From the IMG/VR virus record IMGVR_UViG_3300044729_001198, positions 122,632 through 186,631 of that record: a stretch of DNA of 64,000 nucleotides. One strand, written 5' to 3'. The stretch comes from a virus. The notes below the pieces were generated by a model, which made no database searches, was not told the origin of the DNA, and saw only the letters and a list, made by a program, of their open reading frames with translations. The translations under genes were made by a program, and so were the position numbers. Shown in pieces: positions 16,345 through 24,110 of the stretch (position 1 is its first letter; each line of letters opens with the position of its first letter).

Positions 16345-16947
16345 CCATTGGTGGATTTTTTGCTTTCTTTTTTTGAATCGGTAAATGTAAATGTTCTTTG
16401 TAAGGGTTTCCACATACTTAGCACTTCCATCATCCAATGCGTTTTTCAATTCAATAGCAACGGGCTTTAGTTTCCCATTGTGTTTGTTTCTTAAAGTTTT
16501 GTCGTGATACCTACGACCATTCCACATAATAACCCTTCCGGCTGAAGTTTCACCTACACATTCAAAGTTTGTAGCTTTATAAACCACACCTTCATGTCCA
16601 AATGTTTTATCAGCATATGAGATTATCATTTCTAAATCAGTATTTCGTTGTAACCACCGAAGCGTCCAACCTATGAAATAAGATTCAGTATTCTTTGGAG
16701 TATCATCAATACACACGAGTCGTTTTAACTCCAAAATCTTTGATGGATTGTTGGTGTACTTTTCAGCAACCCCAACCATACCCAACGACCCATACACCAT
16801 AGCACCAATCATAGTATCACCATCCATCAACTTAAAGCAATATGAAATGTGTAATCCATTCATATTTTTTGAATAGTGATGAGTTTCCACAAATTTTACA
16901 ATCTCACTCCGTGGACATAATTCTACTATGTAATTGGTTACACTCAT
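16336..16947 (-). CDS. Mom-like DNA-modification protein (copy 1)
   Basis: A 203-residue protein of the GNAT-like Mom family. Phage Mu Mom converts adenine in DNA to N6-methylcarbamoyl-adenine, shielding it from restriction. Visible hallmarks: THHYSKNMNG near the N-terminus, GAMVYGSLG, LELKRLVC, then EMIISYADKTFGHEGVVYKATNF, the conserved (I/L)xSYxDxxxGHxGxxYxATN block also present in two further copies in this window. It ends in IHQWFG, similar to the aromatic C-terminus of the DNA polymerase (SQFFGF). It lies between gp45 and polymerase, consistent with modification coupled to replication. Confidence 0.75.
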   Translation of the reverse strand: MSVTNYIVELCPRSEIVKFVETHHYSKNMNGLHISYCFKLMDGDTMIGAMVYGSLGMVGVAEKYTNNPSKILELKRLVCIDDTPKNTESYFIGWTLRWLQRNTDLEMIISYADKTFGHEGVVYKATNFECVGETSAGRVIMWNGRRYHDKTLRNKHNGKLKPVAIELKNALDDGSAKYVETLTKNIYIYRFKKRKQKIHQWFG

Positions 16948-17150
16948 TAATTTGTTCGATTGTTGAACTCGTCCTCCAACATTTCATTAATTTTTTCAAT
17001 GGTGTACGCATTTTGTAAAACTGAATCTAACACATCGTACGCGCCATCCTCCGAAATATCACCATATCGGTGGACATCATCGGTGTGCCAGAGATTATCT
17101 ACATAGTAACCATGTTCTTTTAATACTTGTTTTGCTTGTTCAATATTCAT
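16947..17150 (-). CDS. Small conserved phage protein of unknown function
   Basis: A 67-residue protein starting MNIEQAKQVLKEHGYYVDNLWHTDDV, a sequence type common in T4-like marine phages as a short stand-alone protein, followed by a helical tail with VLDSVLQNAYTIEKINEML. The ATG at 17150 is chosen; a longer frame exists but enters the polymerase gene. It overlaps the Mom-like gene start by one base. No function is known to me. Confidence 0.65.
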   Translation of the reverse strand: MNIEQAKQVLKEHGYYVDNLWHTDDVHRYGDISEDGAYDVLDSVLQNAYTIEKINEMLEDEFNNRTN

Positions 17151-17160
17151 ATCATTCAAA

Positions 17161-19683
17161 TTAAAATCCAAAAAATTGTGATGCTTTTTCAAGATTTGGG
17201 TTTGGTTTATCCCAACCCATAGCATCGTAGAAGTCGGTAATCTTGTTTTCCAACTCTTTTTCCCAAATCAAGTCCACATCGATGTGTTGACGAATCATGT
17301 CTTCAATTTGAGTTGGGTCGTTATGACCGGTGAAAGCCGTTGCCTCAATTCCAAGTGGGTTCTTTTTAAGATATACCCATTTGATTTTATCACCATCCTT
17401 CATAGGTTCATATTTGTAAGGAGCATCAAAGAATTTCAACAATCGATTGTACGTTATAGCAGCCTTAACGTGTGCTGGTGTACCTTTCTCAAACTCATTC
17501 AAAGAATATACGTTTCGCTTCTTGATATACTTTGACATATCTTTCACAGCAGAGTTCTTTGCGATATCCACGAAATTTTGGTCTGACATCTTGTCTTTGA
17601 ACTCAATAATCTTTGCGTCAATTTCTGATTTGTTAACACCTTTTAGGATATCCAACAACACAGTCTCCATTACCTTTTTAAAATATGTTGGGAATGATGA
17701 CCTACGAACATCCAATCCTTTTACATCCATCTTATCACACGGAACAGTATTGTCGTTGATAATCCATTGAGCATATCTTTTCTTTGATACCCAAAATCCA
17801 CCTTTTGCAATAGTTTCTTGTTTGATGTCAAATCGGTGAGAATTCACATTGAACAATTTTTTAGACATTGTGTCATAGACCTTGTTGATGTGTTCTTGAA
17901 CTTCTTTAGCTACCGACAAAATAGCGGGAACCATTTGTTCATCGGATGTGGGGTCAATATCTGGATTTCTGGCTTGAACCAATGGTAGTGCTTGATAAAA
18001 CACGGAGTCGGTATCGGTATACACGTTATAGTCTCCATCCTTACCAATGATTTTTGTGTAGTATTGGTTAGCTATCTTTTCAGTAGTCTTAATTACAGTT
18101 TGACCGGTGATAGTGGTAGCTTCAGCATTATCCACATCGTAGAATCTAAACGATGGTAATCCCAATACCCCATACAATGAGTTCAACATAATCTTTTGAA
18201 CTAACTGACGTTGGGAATAAAATTTGTAAAGGTCGGTCTTACCTTCCTTACCATATTGTTTTTCCAACTTTCGATACTCAACACGTTTATCAAACCACAC
18301 ATTTAAGATTTCAGGTATAACCCCAATCTTGTCTTGGGTGTATAAAACACCATTTGATGAAATTGAATAGTTAGATTCTTGGATTAGCTTTTGAAACTGT
18401 TCTTTATTCAAAGGTGGATATTGTGTACCATTTTCTTCGACAATTACATAAGACTCAATCATGTCTTTCATATAATCCTCTGAAGAGAATGATTTTAACT
18501 TACCAATCTTGGTTTCGGGGCTAACATTCAATGTCATAATGATAGATGGATATAGAGATGTCAAGTCCAAGTCATATACCCACTTGTAAAGACCAGGTTT
18601 TGGTTCTTTAACATAAGCACCTGTAAACTTTTCTTCACCATCAGTACCATCCTCATTTTTATCAGCTCTATGAGGTTTGTCAGGAGCAACACGGCCGCTC
18701 CTACGCAAGAACGTCAAGATAGCACCTTCTAACCATTTTGATGAGAATAAGAAATCTTCATAGAAAACGTGACCGGCGTGACAAATCGCTTGAGCAAGTT
18801 CAATGAACTGAAGTTTTTTATCCATGTCTACCACCAACTCAACGTCAACCAAGTTGTACTCAATGAATTTTTCAATGTCATCACGGAACAATTGGTCAAG
18901 ATTACCCTTGTATTCAATTTTACCACGACCCAATACGATATTAGCGATGGTGTCCAATCGATAGTTAGGGAATTCTTGGTAGGTAAAGTTTTTGTAGAGA
19001 GCCAAGTAGTCCAAACAACTCACCCCAGCAATGATATAACGATTACGATATTTGTTGTACCCAATCTTACCAATAGGCGATAGTTTGTTTGCCATTCGTT
19101 CACCCACAACATTCTTGAGTCGATTGTACAAATATGTAATATCAAAGTAGTCAATATTCCAACCCGTTACAATTGTTGGATTAATTTCTTGCCACTTGTT
19201 TAAGAATGATACCAATAGGTCTTCTTCAGTATCGAATGAACGAACCTCGGCTCCTTTAATACGTTTGTTAATATTACCACCCTTACTTACAACATATACA
19301 AAGTAATCGTTTGTAACCGAATCATGTCCTGCGATTGATGTAATCTCATTTTCAGCTTTATTGATATCTGGAAGACCAGAATTCATCTCAACCTCAATAT
19401 CGAATGTCAAGACTGTATGACCTGTAGATACTTCATCTGAATCGCCATACTCGTCAATCAAGAAACGAGTTACCTCGTTCACATCAGATTCGTATAGTTT
19501 TAGATTATCTTCTTTTTTCCAAAAGTTTATCTTTTTAAGACGCTCTCCGTGAATAGAAGTAAAAGCACCACTCCCATCTCTAACATAAGCATATCTACGG
19601 TACTTACTTGTAAAATAACCCTTTTTGTCATCCCAACAATGGATGATACTTTGTTCCTTATCATAGTATACATTTTGATACAT
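17161..19683 (-). CDS. 43: Family B DNA polymerase gp43
   Basis: An 840-residue replicative polymerase with proofreading. The exonuclease domain shows TVLTFDIEVEM (Asp95, Glu97; Exo I) and GWNIDYFDITYLYN (Exo II). The polymerase domain shows DLTSLYPSIIM (motif A), KIMLNSLYGVLG (motif B) and VYTDTDSVF (motif C, catalytic Asp pair). The C-terminus reads LEKASQFFGF, resembling the clamp-binding tail of T4/RB69 polymerase (KKASLFDMFDF). The start is the ATG at 19683, sharing one base with the preceding stop. The gene is intact, with no intein or intron. Confidence 0.97.
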   Translation of the reverse strand: MYQNVYYDKEQSIIHCWDDKKGYFTSKYRRYAYVRDGSGAFTSIHGERLKKINFWKKEDNLKLYESDVNEVTRFLIDEYGDSDEVSTGHTVLTFDIEVEMNSGLPDINKAENEITSIAGHDSVTNDYFVYVVSKGGNINKRIKGAEVRSFDTEEDLLVSFLNKWQEINPTIVTGWNIDYFDITYLYNRLKNVVGERMANKLSPIGKIGYNKYRNRYIIAGVSCLDYLALYKNFTYQEFPNYRLDTIANIVLGRGKIEYKGNLDQLFRDDIEKFIEYNLVDVELVVDMDKKLQFIELAQAICHAGHVFYEDFLFSSKWLEGAILTFLRRSGRVAPDKPHRADKNEDGTDGEEKFTGAYVKEPKPGLYKWVYDLDLTSLYPSIIMTLNVSPETKIGKLKSFSSEDYMKDMIESYVIVEENGTQYPPLNKEQFQKLIQESNYSISSNGVLYTQDKIGVIPEILNVWFDKRVEYRKLEKQYGKEGKTDLYKFYSQRQLVQKIMLNSLYGVLGLPSFRFYDVDNAEATTITGQTVIKTTEKIANQYYTKIIGKDGDYNVYTDTDSVFYQALPLVQARNPDIDPTSDEQMVPAILSVAKEVQEHINKVYDTMSKKLFNVNSHRFDIKQETIAKGGFWVSKKRYAQWIINDNTVPCDKMDVKGLDVRRSSFPTYFKKVMETVLLDILKGVNKSEIDAKIIEFKDKMSDQNFVDIAKNSAVKDMSKYIKKRNVYSLNEFEKGTPAHVKAAITYNRLLKFFDAPYKYEPMKDGDKIKWVYLKKNPLGIEATAFTGHNDPTQIEDMIRQHIDVDLIWEKELENKITDFYDAMGWDKPNPNLEKASQFFGF

Positions 19684-20816
19684 TATCCGTTTAGTTTTTT
19701 ATGTAATTCTTGAATCATCTTGTCTTCGTTCAAAGATAGCTCCATTGCTCTTTGAAGTGACAATTTGTCTTGTTCTTGTCTGAATGTGTCATCATCCAAC
19801 ATTTTATCTAAATACGCAAAGAATTCTTTCTTGGTCTTAAAGAACATTCCGTTTGGGTCAATCTCATAGTAACAATCAGATTCTTGCCAAATCATTGGAG
19901 TTCCGTTCATCATACAATCCGTACCACTAACCGACCACCCATAGTTGGTTTGTCTCATCTGAACCCCAACCTTACAATTCTGAAGTCGTTGATAGTATTC
20001 GTGTTTTGGAACTTTTGTGTTGTCAATCCACGAGTGTGGAGCGTCACCTACTAATTGTGGAATCCAAACATTGAAGTCTTGTCGTTGTGTACGATACTCT
20101 TCCATCAATTCAATAAACTTTGGATATCCTTTGTATGCGGCCGCTCGATGGTTGAATACGATGGTATTTTCTTTTGAAAGTTTTACATCACCAACTATTT
20201 TATCTTGAGGTACACCCAAATTCCATACCTTTAAAATACCATCTAATTTTTGAACAAACTCATGGTTAAAAGTCTCCATTGCCTCATTTAAAACTCTATC
20301 TTTTTGGTCTTGGGTGTTAAGATAACAGACATCCATTTGTGATACTCCAAGGATTTCTATTGGTAACCACAACCATTTAGCTTTTCCAGCTCTATTGTCA
20401 GGCCCATTACATGACTTCATTTCCCACCAATGACAATAACCTACAATTTTAGTGTCCATTGATTTCTTGTATCTACCCACTTGCGGCCAGTCCGGTAAAT
20501 GTGAGTAGATTACATCATAATCAATGTCTTTCAGTAGGTTGATTAGTTTTGGAGATGGGAATGACCTCTGATTCATCATATCACCGGGAATATCAATCTG
20601 ATGTTGCTTGACGTTTGGCAAGTTCAACTTCTTACTGATTTTACCACTTGGCATGAGTATGTTCCAATAATACTCACCATATGATTCTAATGCTTTGATA
20701 TGATTATGTATCACATCTACAAAAGAATCTTTATCAATATTAGAAGAGTTGGTGATGTTCGGTATCACCAACACTTTCCGTGCTTTATTATAATCTATAC
20801 TATCCCAAAAACTCAT
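19683..20816 (-). CDS. GT-B glycosyltransferase next to DNA polymerase (DNA-modifying candidate)
   Basis: A 377-residue GT-B-like protein: KVLVIPNITNSSNIDKDSF as first strand, DVIYSHLPDW, TIVFNHRAAAYKGYPKFIELM at the start of the C-terminal domain, and QMRQTNYGWSVSGTDCMMNGTP as donor-binding region. It starts MSFWDSIDYNKAR, an extension before the first Rossmann strand shared in its first five residues with the DUF4338 protein. Its placement next to polymerase and within a set of modification genes suggests a DNA glycosyltransferase. In T4, the DNA alpha-glucosyltransferase is known to bind gp45. No hydroxymethyl-pyrimidine synthase is visible here, so the acceptor is open. Confidence 0.65.
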   Translation of the reverse strand: MSFWDSIDYNKARKVLVIPNITNSSNIDKDSFVDVIHNHIKALESYGEYYWNILMPSGKISKKLNLPNVKQHQIDIPGDMMNQRSFPSPKLINLLKDIDYDVIYSHLPDWPQVGRYKKSMDTKIVGYCHWWEMKSCNGPDNRAGKAKWLWLPIEILGVSQMDVCYLNTQDQKDRVLNEAMETFNHEFVQKLDGILKVWNLGVPQDKIVGDVKLSKENTIVFNHRAAAYKGYPKFIELMEEYRTQRQDFNVWIPQLVGDAPHSWIDNTKVPKHEYYQRLQNCKVGVQMRQTNYGWSVSGTDCMMNGTPMIWQESDCYYEIDPNGMFFKTKKEFFAYLDKMLDDDTFRQEQDKLSLQRAMELSLNEDKMIQELHKKLNG

Positions 20817-20820
20817 TTAC

Positions 20821-20852
20821 CTAATATACAAAATAATTTTTACATTTACAAA
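20821..20852 (-). promoter_or_regulatory. Bacteroidota-type promoter upstream of the polymerase operon
   Basis: Coding strand: TTTG (20852-20849), 20-base spacer, TATATTAG (20828-20821), a variant -7 with AG in place of TG, shared with the promoters at 24080 and 33959. The -7 element lies only 4 bases from the ATG at 20816, implying a near-leaderless transcript or a start slightly inside the annotated gene. Confidence 0.55.
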
Positions 20853-21245
20853 TCAGACCATTGGAAATCCAACAGCTGAATTTGTCGTTGAACGATATTG
20901 TGGTGCGTTTGAACTCCAACCTTTTGAGTGATTACTAAAAGGCCGGCTACCAAATGAATTAGCTACCATTGGTGACGGTTGTCCAATACTATCCCAACTA
21001 CTTTCAAACTTTTCAACAACAGTACCCTCTTTAAATGTAATCGTTGACTCATCAAACGAATCTAACATTTTCATAGATACTTTACGAAACACATTCTTCC
21101 GCTCTGGCTTAATTACTTCAATGAATAAAAGTGAACGTACTTTAACACGACATACTTTTAAATTCATTGAGAACAATACACCTTTAACAGGTATAACCAC
21201 CTTTACAATTTTACCTTGAAGTTCTGATAATTCCATACTCATCAT
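20853..21245 (-). CDS. Unknown early protein
   Basis: A 130-residue protein I do not recognise. The first 60 residues are strand-rich (GKIVKVVIPVKGVLFSMNLK, then SLLFIEVIKPERKN) and could form a small barrel. The last 50 residues are Ser/Asn/Gly-rich and low in complexity, ending FGSRPFSNHSKGW and SAVGFPMV. A host-like promoter lies just upstream and overlaps any longer reading that would use TTG, so translation must begin at one of three ATGs at 21245, 21242 or 21236. The last gives MELSELQGK. Confidence 0.55.
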   Translation of the reverse strand: MMSMELSELQGKIVKVVIPVKGVLFSMNLKVCRVKVRSLLFIEVIKPERKNVFRKVSMKMLDSFDESTITFKEGTVVEKFESSWDSIGQPSPMVANSFGSRPFSNHSKGWSSNAPQYRSTTNSAVGFPMV

Positions 21246-21257
21246 ATTATTACTATA

Positions 21258-21289
21258 CAAAGATAAGGAATTAATTTGACATATACAAG
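21258..21289 (-). promoter_or_regulatory. Bacteroidota-type promoter with shared upstream element
   Basis: Coding strand: CTTG (21289-21286), 20-base spacer, TATCTTTG (21265-21258). The -33 element and spacer share 17 identical bases (21275-21291) with the promoter at 38347-38378, more than promoter consensus alone requires. Confidence 0.65.
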
Positions 21290-21294
21290 CCTTT

Positions 21295-22089
21295 TTACCA
21301 AAAGTTTACTTTATTTTCCGGCTCGTAAGTTTCGTATCGTTCTGCCTTTGGTAGAATATCATTGATATCTTTTGGTGGAGTTTCACATGGGTGTTTCAAA
21401 GAATTCAACAACTTTTTCTTTTCAGACTTGTTCGTTGGTAGAATTTGAATGTATCGTAGTTTGGACATTTCTTTTCTACGCCAGAACTCTTTATACCCAT
21501 CCTTACCAATTTCAGTTTTGAGGTGTTCCAAGTTATGTGACCCCCAACGTGAGAATACAGTCCGTGAATGAATGTACTGACCATCCTCACCTTCCAAACA
21601 AATTCCATAATTTGGCATTAATTGTATTTTGTTTGTATCTTGAAATAACCAATTCGTAGCACGATAGATACCACCCAAGTGACCTTGGAACGGGTCTGAA
21701 TATGATAGTAACATTTTGATATTTGGAGCGTGTTCTCTCATCCACTTAAATGTTTGACCCAAAGCGTATGATTCAATATTAGACCCATACCCATCGTGAA
21801 TGAACAATCGAGTCAACTCTAAACATTGGTCATTACCCAACCCATCAATTATTGAGGTTACAGCCGACCTGCCAACAGGAAATCCATAGACAGCAACACC
21901 AATCAGTTTTTCATCATTACCAAGAATGTCTTTCTCATCGGTTTTGTAAAACACACCCAATGCGTATCTACACATGGTCCAAGCGTGCGAATAGTGATAC
22001 GTTACAATCATATCTTTTGCAATCGCTTTGTTAATCTCACGAATTGATACTCGTGAGGTGTCCACATAATGTTTATTTTCCTGTTTCAA
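21295..22089 (-). CDS. Mom-like DNA-modification protein (copy 2)
   Basis: A 264-residue Mom-like GNAT-fold protein with VTYHYSHAWTMCRYALG, LIGVAVYGFPVGRSA, CLELTRLFIHDGYGSNIES and LLSYSDPFQGHLGGIYRATNW. Compared with copy 3 (22696-23451) the N-termini align as MKQENKHYVDTSRVSIR against MKVEGKLYSDISKFSVR if a TTG at 22089 is used. I therefore favour that start, with a GTG at 22065 as the alternative; a reading from 22149 has no homology. It ends in KVNFW, another aromatic terminal peptide. It overlaps the nuclease-like gene by 17 bases. Predicted role: acyl-type modification of adenine or another base in phage DNA. Confidence 0.72.
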   Translation of the reverse strand: MKQENKHYVDTSRVSIREINKAIAKDMIVTYHYSHAWTMCRYALGVFYKTDEKDILGNDEKLIGVAVYGFPVGRSAVTSIIDGLGNDQCLELTRLFIHDGYGSNIESYALGQTFKWMREHAPNIKMLLSYSDPFQGHLGGIYRATNWLFQDTNKIQLMPNYGICLEGEDGQYIHSRTVFSRWGSHNLEHLKTEIGKDGYKEFWRRKEMSKLRYIQILPTNKSEKKKLLNSLKHPCETPPKDINDILPKAERYETYEPENKVNFW

Positions 22090-22699
22090 AATTAAAAAAA
22101 TGAGAATGGGTAGTAGTTGAACTTTCGATGAAACTAGCCAAAAAGTCATGTAGTTTATAGTATGGTTTAACGATATTAGACCATTTATAATTTACTTCTT
22201 GATGCTGTACATCTTTGTCACATTCAATCTTGTCGTTGTTTACAAAAATTACATTTTCAATACCAGCAGGTAACATTCTTAAATATTTTGAATTTCCTGT
22301 ACATAAAACACCTTTACTGTCTTTCGTAATCACAATATATTTTATACCCATTTTATGGTATCTCTCAATGTGTAGAATGGAAGCATATGCTGAATTGTCT
22401 TGGAATGATGATTTTGATGATAGTATAAGTTGAACTTTTCCAAATGGGTCAATCAATACAAAATCAACATCGGGAATATCACCATTCCATGCAATTTGTT
22501 TAAAAATTTCACTTGTTGGTTTTGTACTACCTATGTGTACAATATCCCATCCGGAGTACCACCTTAAAATTCTCGTAACATCATCAACGAGATATTTTTC
22601 AAGAGCATCGCCTCTTAATTTAAGAATAGAACCTAAATGGCTCATTGCGTCTTTTTCTTCGGGTTTAATTAAATCGCCTAATAATTCTACTCCTGTCAT
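22073..22699 (-). CDS. Restriction-endonuclease-like protein between two Mom-like genes
   Basis: A 208-residue protein. After a helical start it has GDIPDVDFVLIDPFGKVQLILSSKSS (in parts: PDVDF near residue 76, then LILSSKSS), the geometry of a PD-(D/E)XK core in which the usual (D/E)-x-K is S-x-K. It is followed by MGIKYIVITKDSKG and NVIFVNNDK, strand patterns common in type II restriction enzymes. It sits between two Mom-like genes with overlaps on both sides, so the three are co-translated. It may be an active nuclease with a substituted site, a degenerate one, or a DNA-recognition subunit. Fold assignment is inference. Confidence 0.45.
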   Translation of the reverse strand: MTGVELLGDLIKPEEKDAMSHLGSILKLRGDALEKYLVDDVTRILRWYSGWDIVHIGSTKPTSEIFKQIAWNGDIPDVDFVLIDPFGKVQLILSSKSSFQDNSAYASILHIERYHKMGIKYIVITKDSKGVLCTGNSKYLRMLPAGIENVIFVNNDKIECDKDVQHQEVNYKWSNIVKPYYKLHDFLASFIESSTTTHSHFFNFETGK

Positions 22700-23451
22700 T
22701 TTACAATTGGTTCTAATTTATGTATCTCTTCTTCAAAGACCTCACTTACTTTTGGATATGGTAGTGATGGATACTTCAATGTATCAAATATACGATTTTT
22801 TTTCGACTTATCCAAAATATAAACATATCTATGTTTCCTTGGTTCTTTTTTAATCCAAAATGGTTTATCTACCATTTCTTGTATTTTTGTAGGATTGTTT
22901 GTACCATATCTAACAAACGAAGTTCTACTATGATGCCATTCATCGGTTTCATCCCATTTGAATGACCACGAATCATTGGGTCGGATTCTATTACCTTGAT
23001 ATATCCAATTTGTAGACTGATACACAGTACCCAAGTGTCCTACTTTAGGGTCTGAATATGATACCAATGCTCTAATGTGTGGTACGTTTTGACGTAACCA
23101 TTTAAAGGTCTGGCTTACAAACCAACTTTCAATGTTACAACCATAACCATCAAATACAAATAGTCGGGTCAACTCAAGGACTTCAGTTCGGTCAAGAAGT
23201 GGAGAAATGGATTGGCCGGAGTGTCTACCTACAGGATCTCCATAAGTAGCAACTCCGACCAACTCTTCATTTACACCACTAAAAAATTGATGTTCACTTT
23301 CTGATTTGTAAAATAACCCAAGAGCATAAGATACCTTTGTCCAAATACCACTATAGTGATTGTTTACAATGATATCTTTTGCAATTGATTTTGCGATAGG
23401 TCTTACCGAAAATTTACTTATGTCAGAATAAAGTTTACCTTCAACTTTCAT
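22696..23451 (-). CDS. Mom-like DNA-modification protein (copy 3)
   Basis: A 251-residue Mom-like protein, closest to copy 2: IVNNHYSGIWTKVSYALG, LVGVATYGDPVGRHS, VLELTRLFVFDGYGCNIES, ALVSYSDPKVGHLG and VYQSTNWIYQG. The HYS, SYSD and GHxG residues are shared by all three copies. It ends without an aromatic peptide. It overlaps the nuclease-like gene by 4 bases and the small helix-turn-helix gene upstream by 11. In Mu, Mom needs no DNA sequence cofactor partner beyond host cosubstrates but is tightly regulated; no Com-like zinc protein is seen next to these copies. Confidence 0.75.
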   Translation of the reverse strand: MKVEGKLYSDISKFSVRPIAKSIAKDIIVNNHYSGIWTKVSYALGLFYKSESEHQFFSGVNEELVGVATYGDPVGRHSGQSISPLLDRTEVLELTRLFVFDGYGCNIESWFVSQTFKWLRQNVPHIRALVSYSDPKVGHLGTVYQSTNWIYQGNRIRPNDSWSFKWDETDEWHHSRTSFVRYGTNNPTKIQEMVDKPFWIKKEPRKHRYVYILDKSKKNRIFDTLKYPSLPYPKVSEVFEEEIHKLEPIVK

Positions 23452-23638
23452 ACGGCCAGTTTAGGATATGAGTCCAAGTTTCACCTTTAACAATCTTACG
23501 GATGTTTGCAGGAGAAACGCCATGATTTCTGGCAAGGACTTTAATATTCCTATGACCAATAGCCCATAGTTTACGAATTGCTTTAACTTGCTCTTCAGTA
23601 AGTTTATGGGCTGGGTGTGATTCTCCTCGTAACGACAT
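23441..23638 (-). CDS. Stand-alone helix-turn-helix of homing-endonuclease type
   Basis: A 65-residue protein whose segment GESHPAHKLTEEQVKAIRKL, then LARNHGVSPANIRKIVKGETW, matches the DNA-binding repeat found at the end of HNH and GIY-YIG homing endonucleases (IENR/NUMOD-like). No nuclease domain is present. The ATG at 23638 follows the preceding stop directly with AAGG upstream; an ATG at 23653 is the alternative. It may be a remnant of a homing endonuclease or a small regulator recruited for the Mom-like operon. Confidence 0.6.
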   Translation of the reverse strand: MSLRGESHPAHKLTEEQVKAIRKLWAIGHRNIKVLARNHGVSPANIRKIVKGETWTHILNWPYES

Positions 23639-23639
23639 C

Positions 23640-24074
23640 CTAAACCTTTTCATCAAATTCTATTTGCATCTGACCTTCGCCACTTTTCCAAGCATCATGA
23701 ATAATCTTATCGATGTTTGGTTTAAAGTAGTTAGGTCCTTTCATAACTTTTCCATCTTCACGATAGATGGGTTTGCCATCCTCACCCAACTTTGACATAT
23801 TTGACCGATGGACTTCATCAAATATGGTTACGATTGTATCTTGCATACCATGAACTAACATAGTTCCCAACAAAATGTAAAGTTGGTCAGCAAGAGCATC
23901 AGCAATACCAACTGGGTCATCATTTTGATTTGCTTCGAGATATTCATCCAACTCTTCCTTACCAAGTCGGTATCTTAATTGAGCAAGTTCATCCGATTGA
24001 GCACAGGGTGATTTTTCAATTGGGTGTCCAAATACACTATGGAACTCTTTAAGTTGTTCTAATTGTTCTATCAT
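23640..24074 (-). CDS. MazG-like nucleoside triphosphate pyrophosphohydrolase
   Basis: A 144-residue all-helical hydrolase of the MazG/PRA-PH superfamily: QLKEFHSVFGHPI, then LGKEELDEYLEA and IADALADQLYILLGTML give the EExxE/D metal-binding pattern, followed by FDEVHRSNMSKLGEDGKPI, typical of phage and bacterial dNTP pyrophosphohydrolases. It would hydrolyse a (d)NTP to the monophosphate and pyrophosphate, possibly clearing a non-canonical or regulatory nucleotide. The start is the ATG at 24074; the GTG at 24080 overlaps the promoter. Confidence 0.78.
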   Translation of the reverse strand: MIEQLEQLKEFHSVFGHPIEKSPCAQSDELAQLRYRLGKEELDEYLEANQNDDPVGIADALADQLYILLGTMLVHGMQDTIVTIFDEVHRSNMSKLGEDGKPIYREDGKVMKGPNYFKPNIDKIIHDAWKSGEGQMQIEFDEKV

Positions 24075-24079
24075 AACCA

Positions 24080-24110
24080 CTAATATACGAATTTATTTTT
24101 AATTTTCCAA
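24080..24110 (-). promoter_or_regulatory. Weak Bacteroidota-type promoter upstream of the MazG-like gene
   Basis: Coding strand: TTG (24110-24108), 20-base spacer, TATATTAG (24087-24080). The -33 element lies within the 3' end of the flavoprotein gene. Six bases separate the -7 element from the ATG. Weaker than the others because the -33 is only TTG and the -7 ends in AG. Confidence 0.45.

Noticed and set aside
17161-19683. Intein or intron in the DNA polymerase gene
   Set aside because: All exonuclease and polymerase motifs are in one frame at normal spacing; no splice-type blocks or homing nuclease found.
21295-22149. Start of Mom copy 2 at 22149 with a hydrophobic N-terminal segment (possible membrane anchor)
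   Set aside because: The extra 20 residues lie within the end of the upstream gene in another frame, and the TTG at 22089 gives an N-terminus alignable with copy 3.
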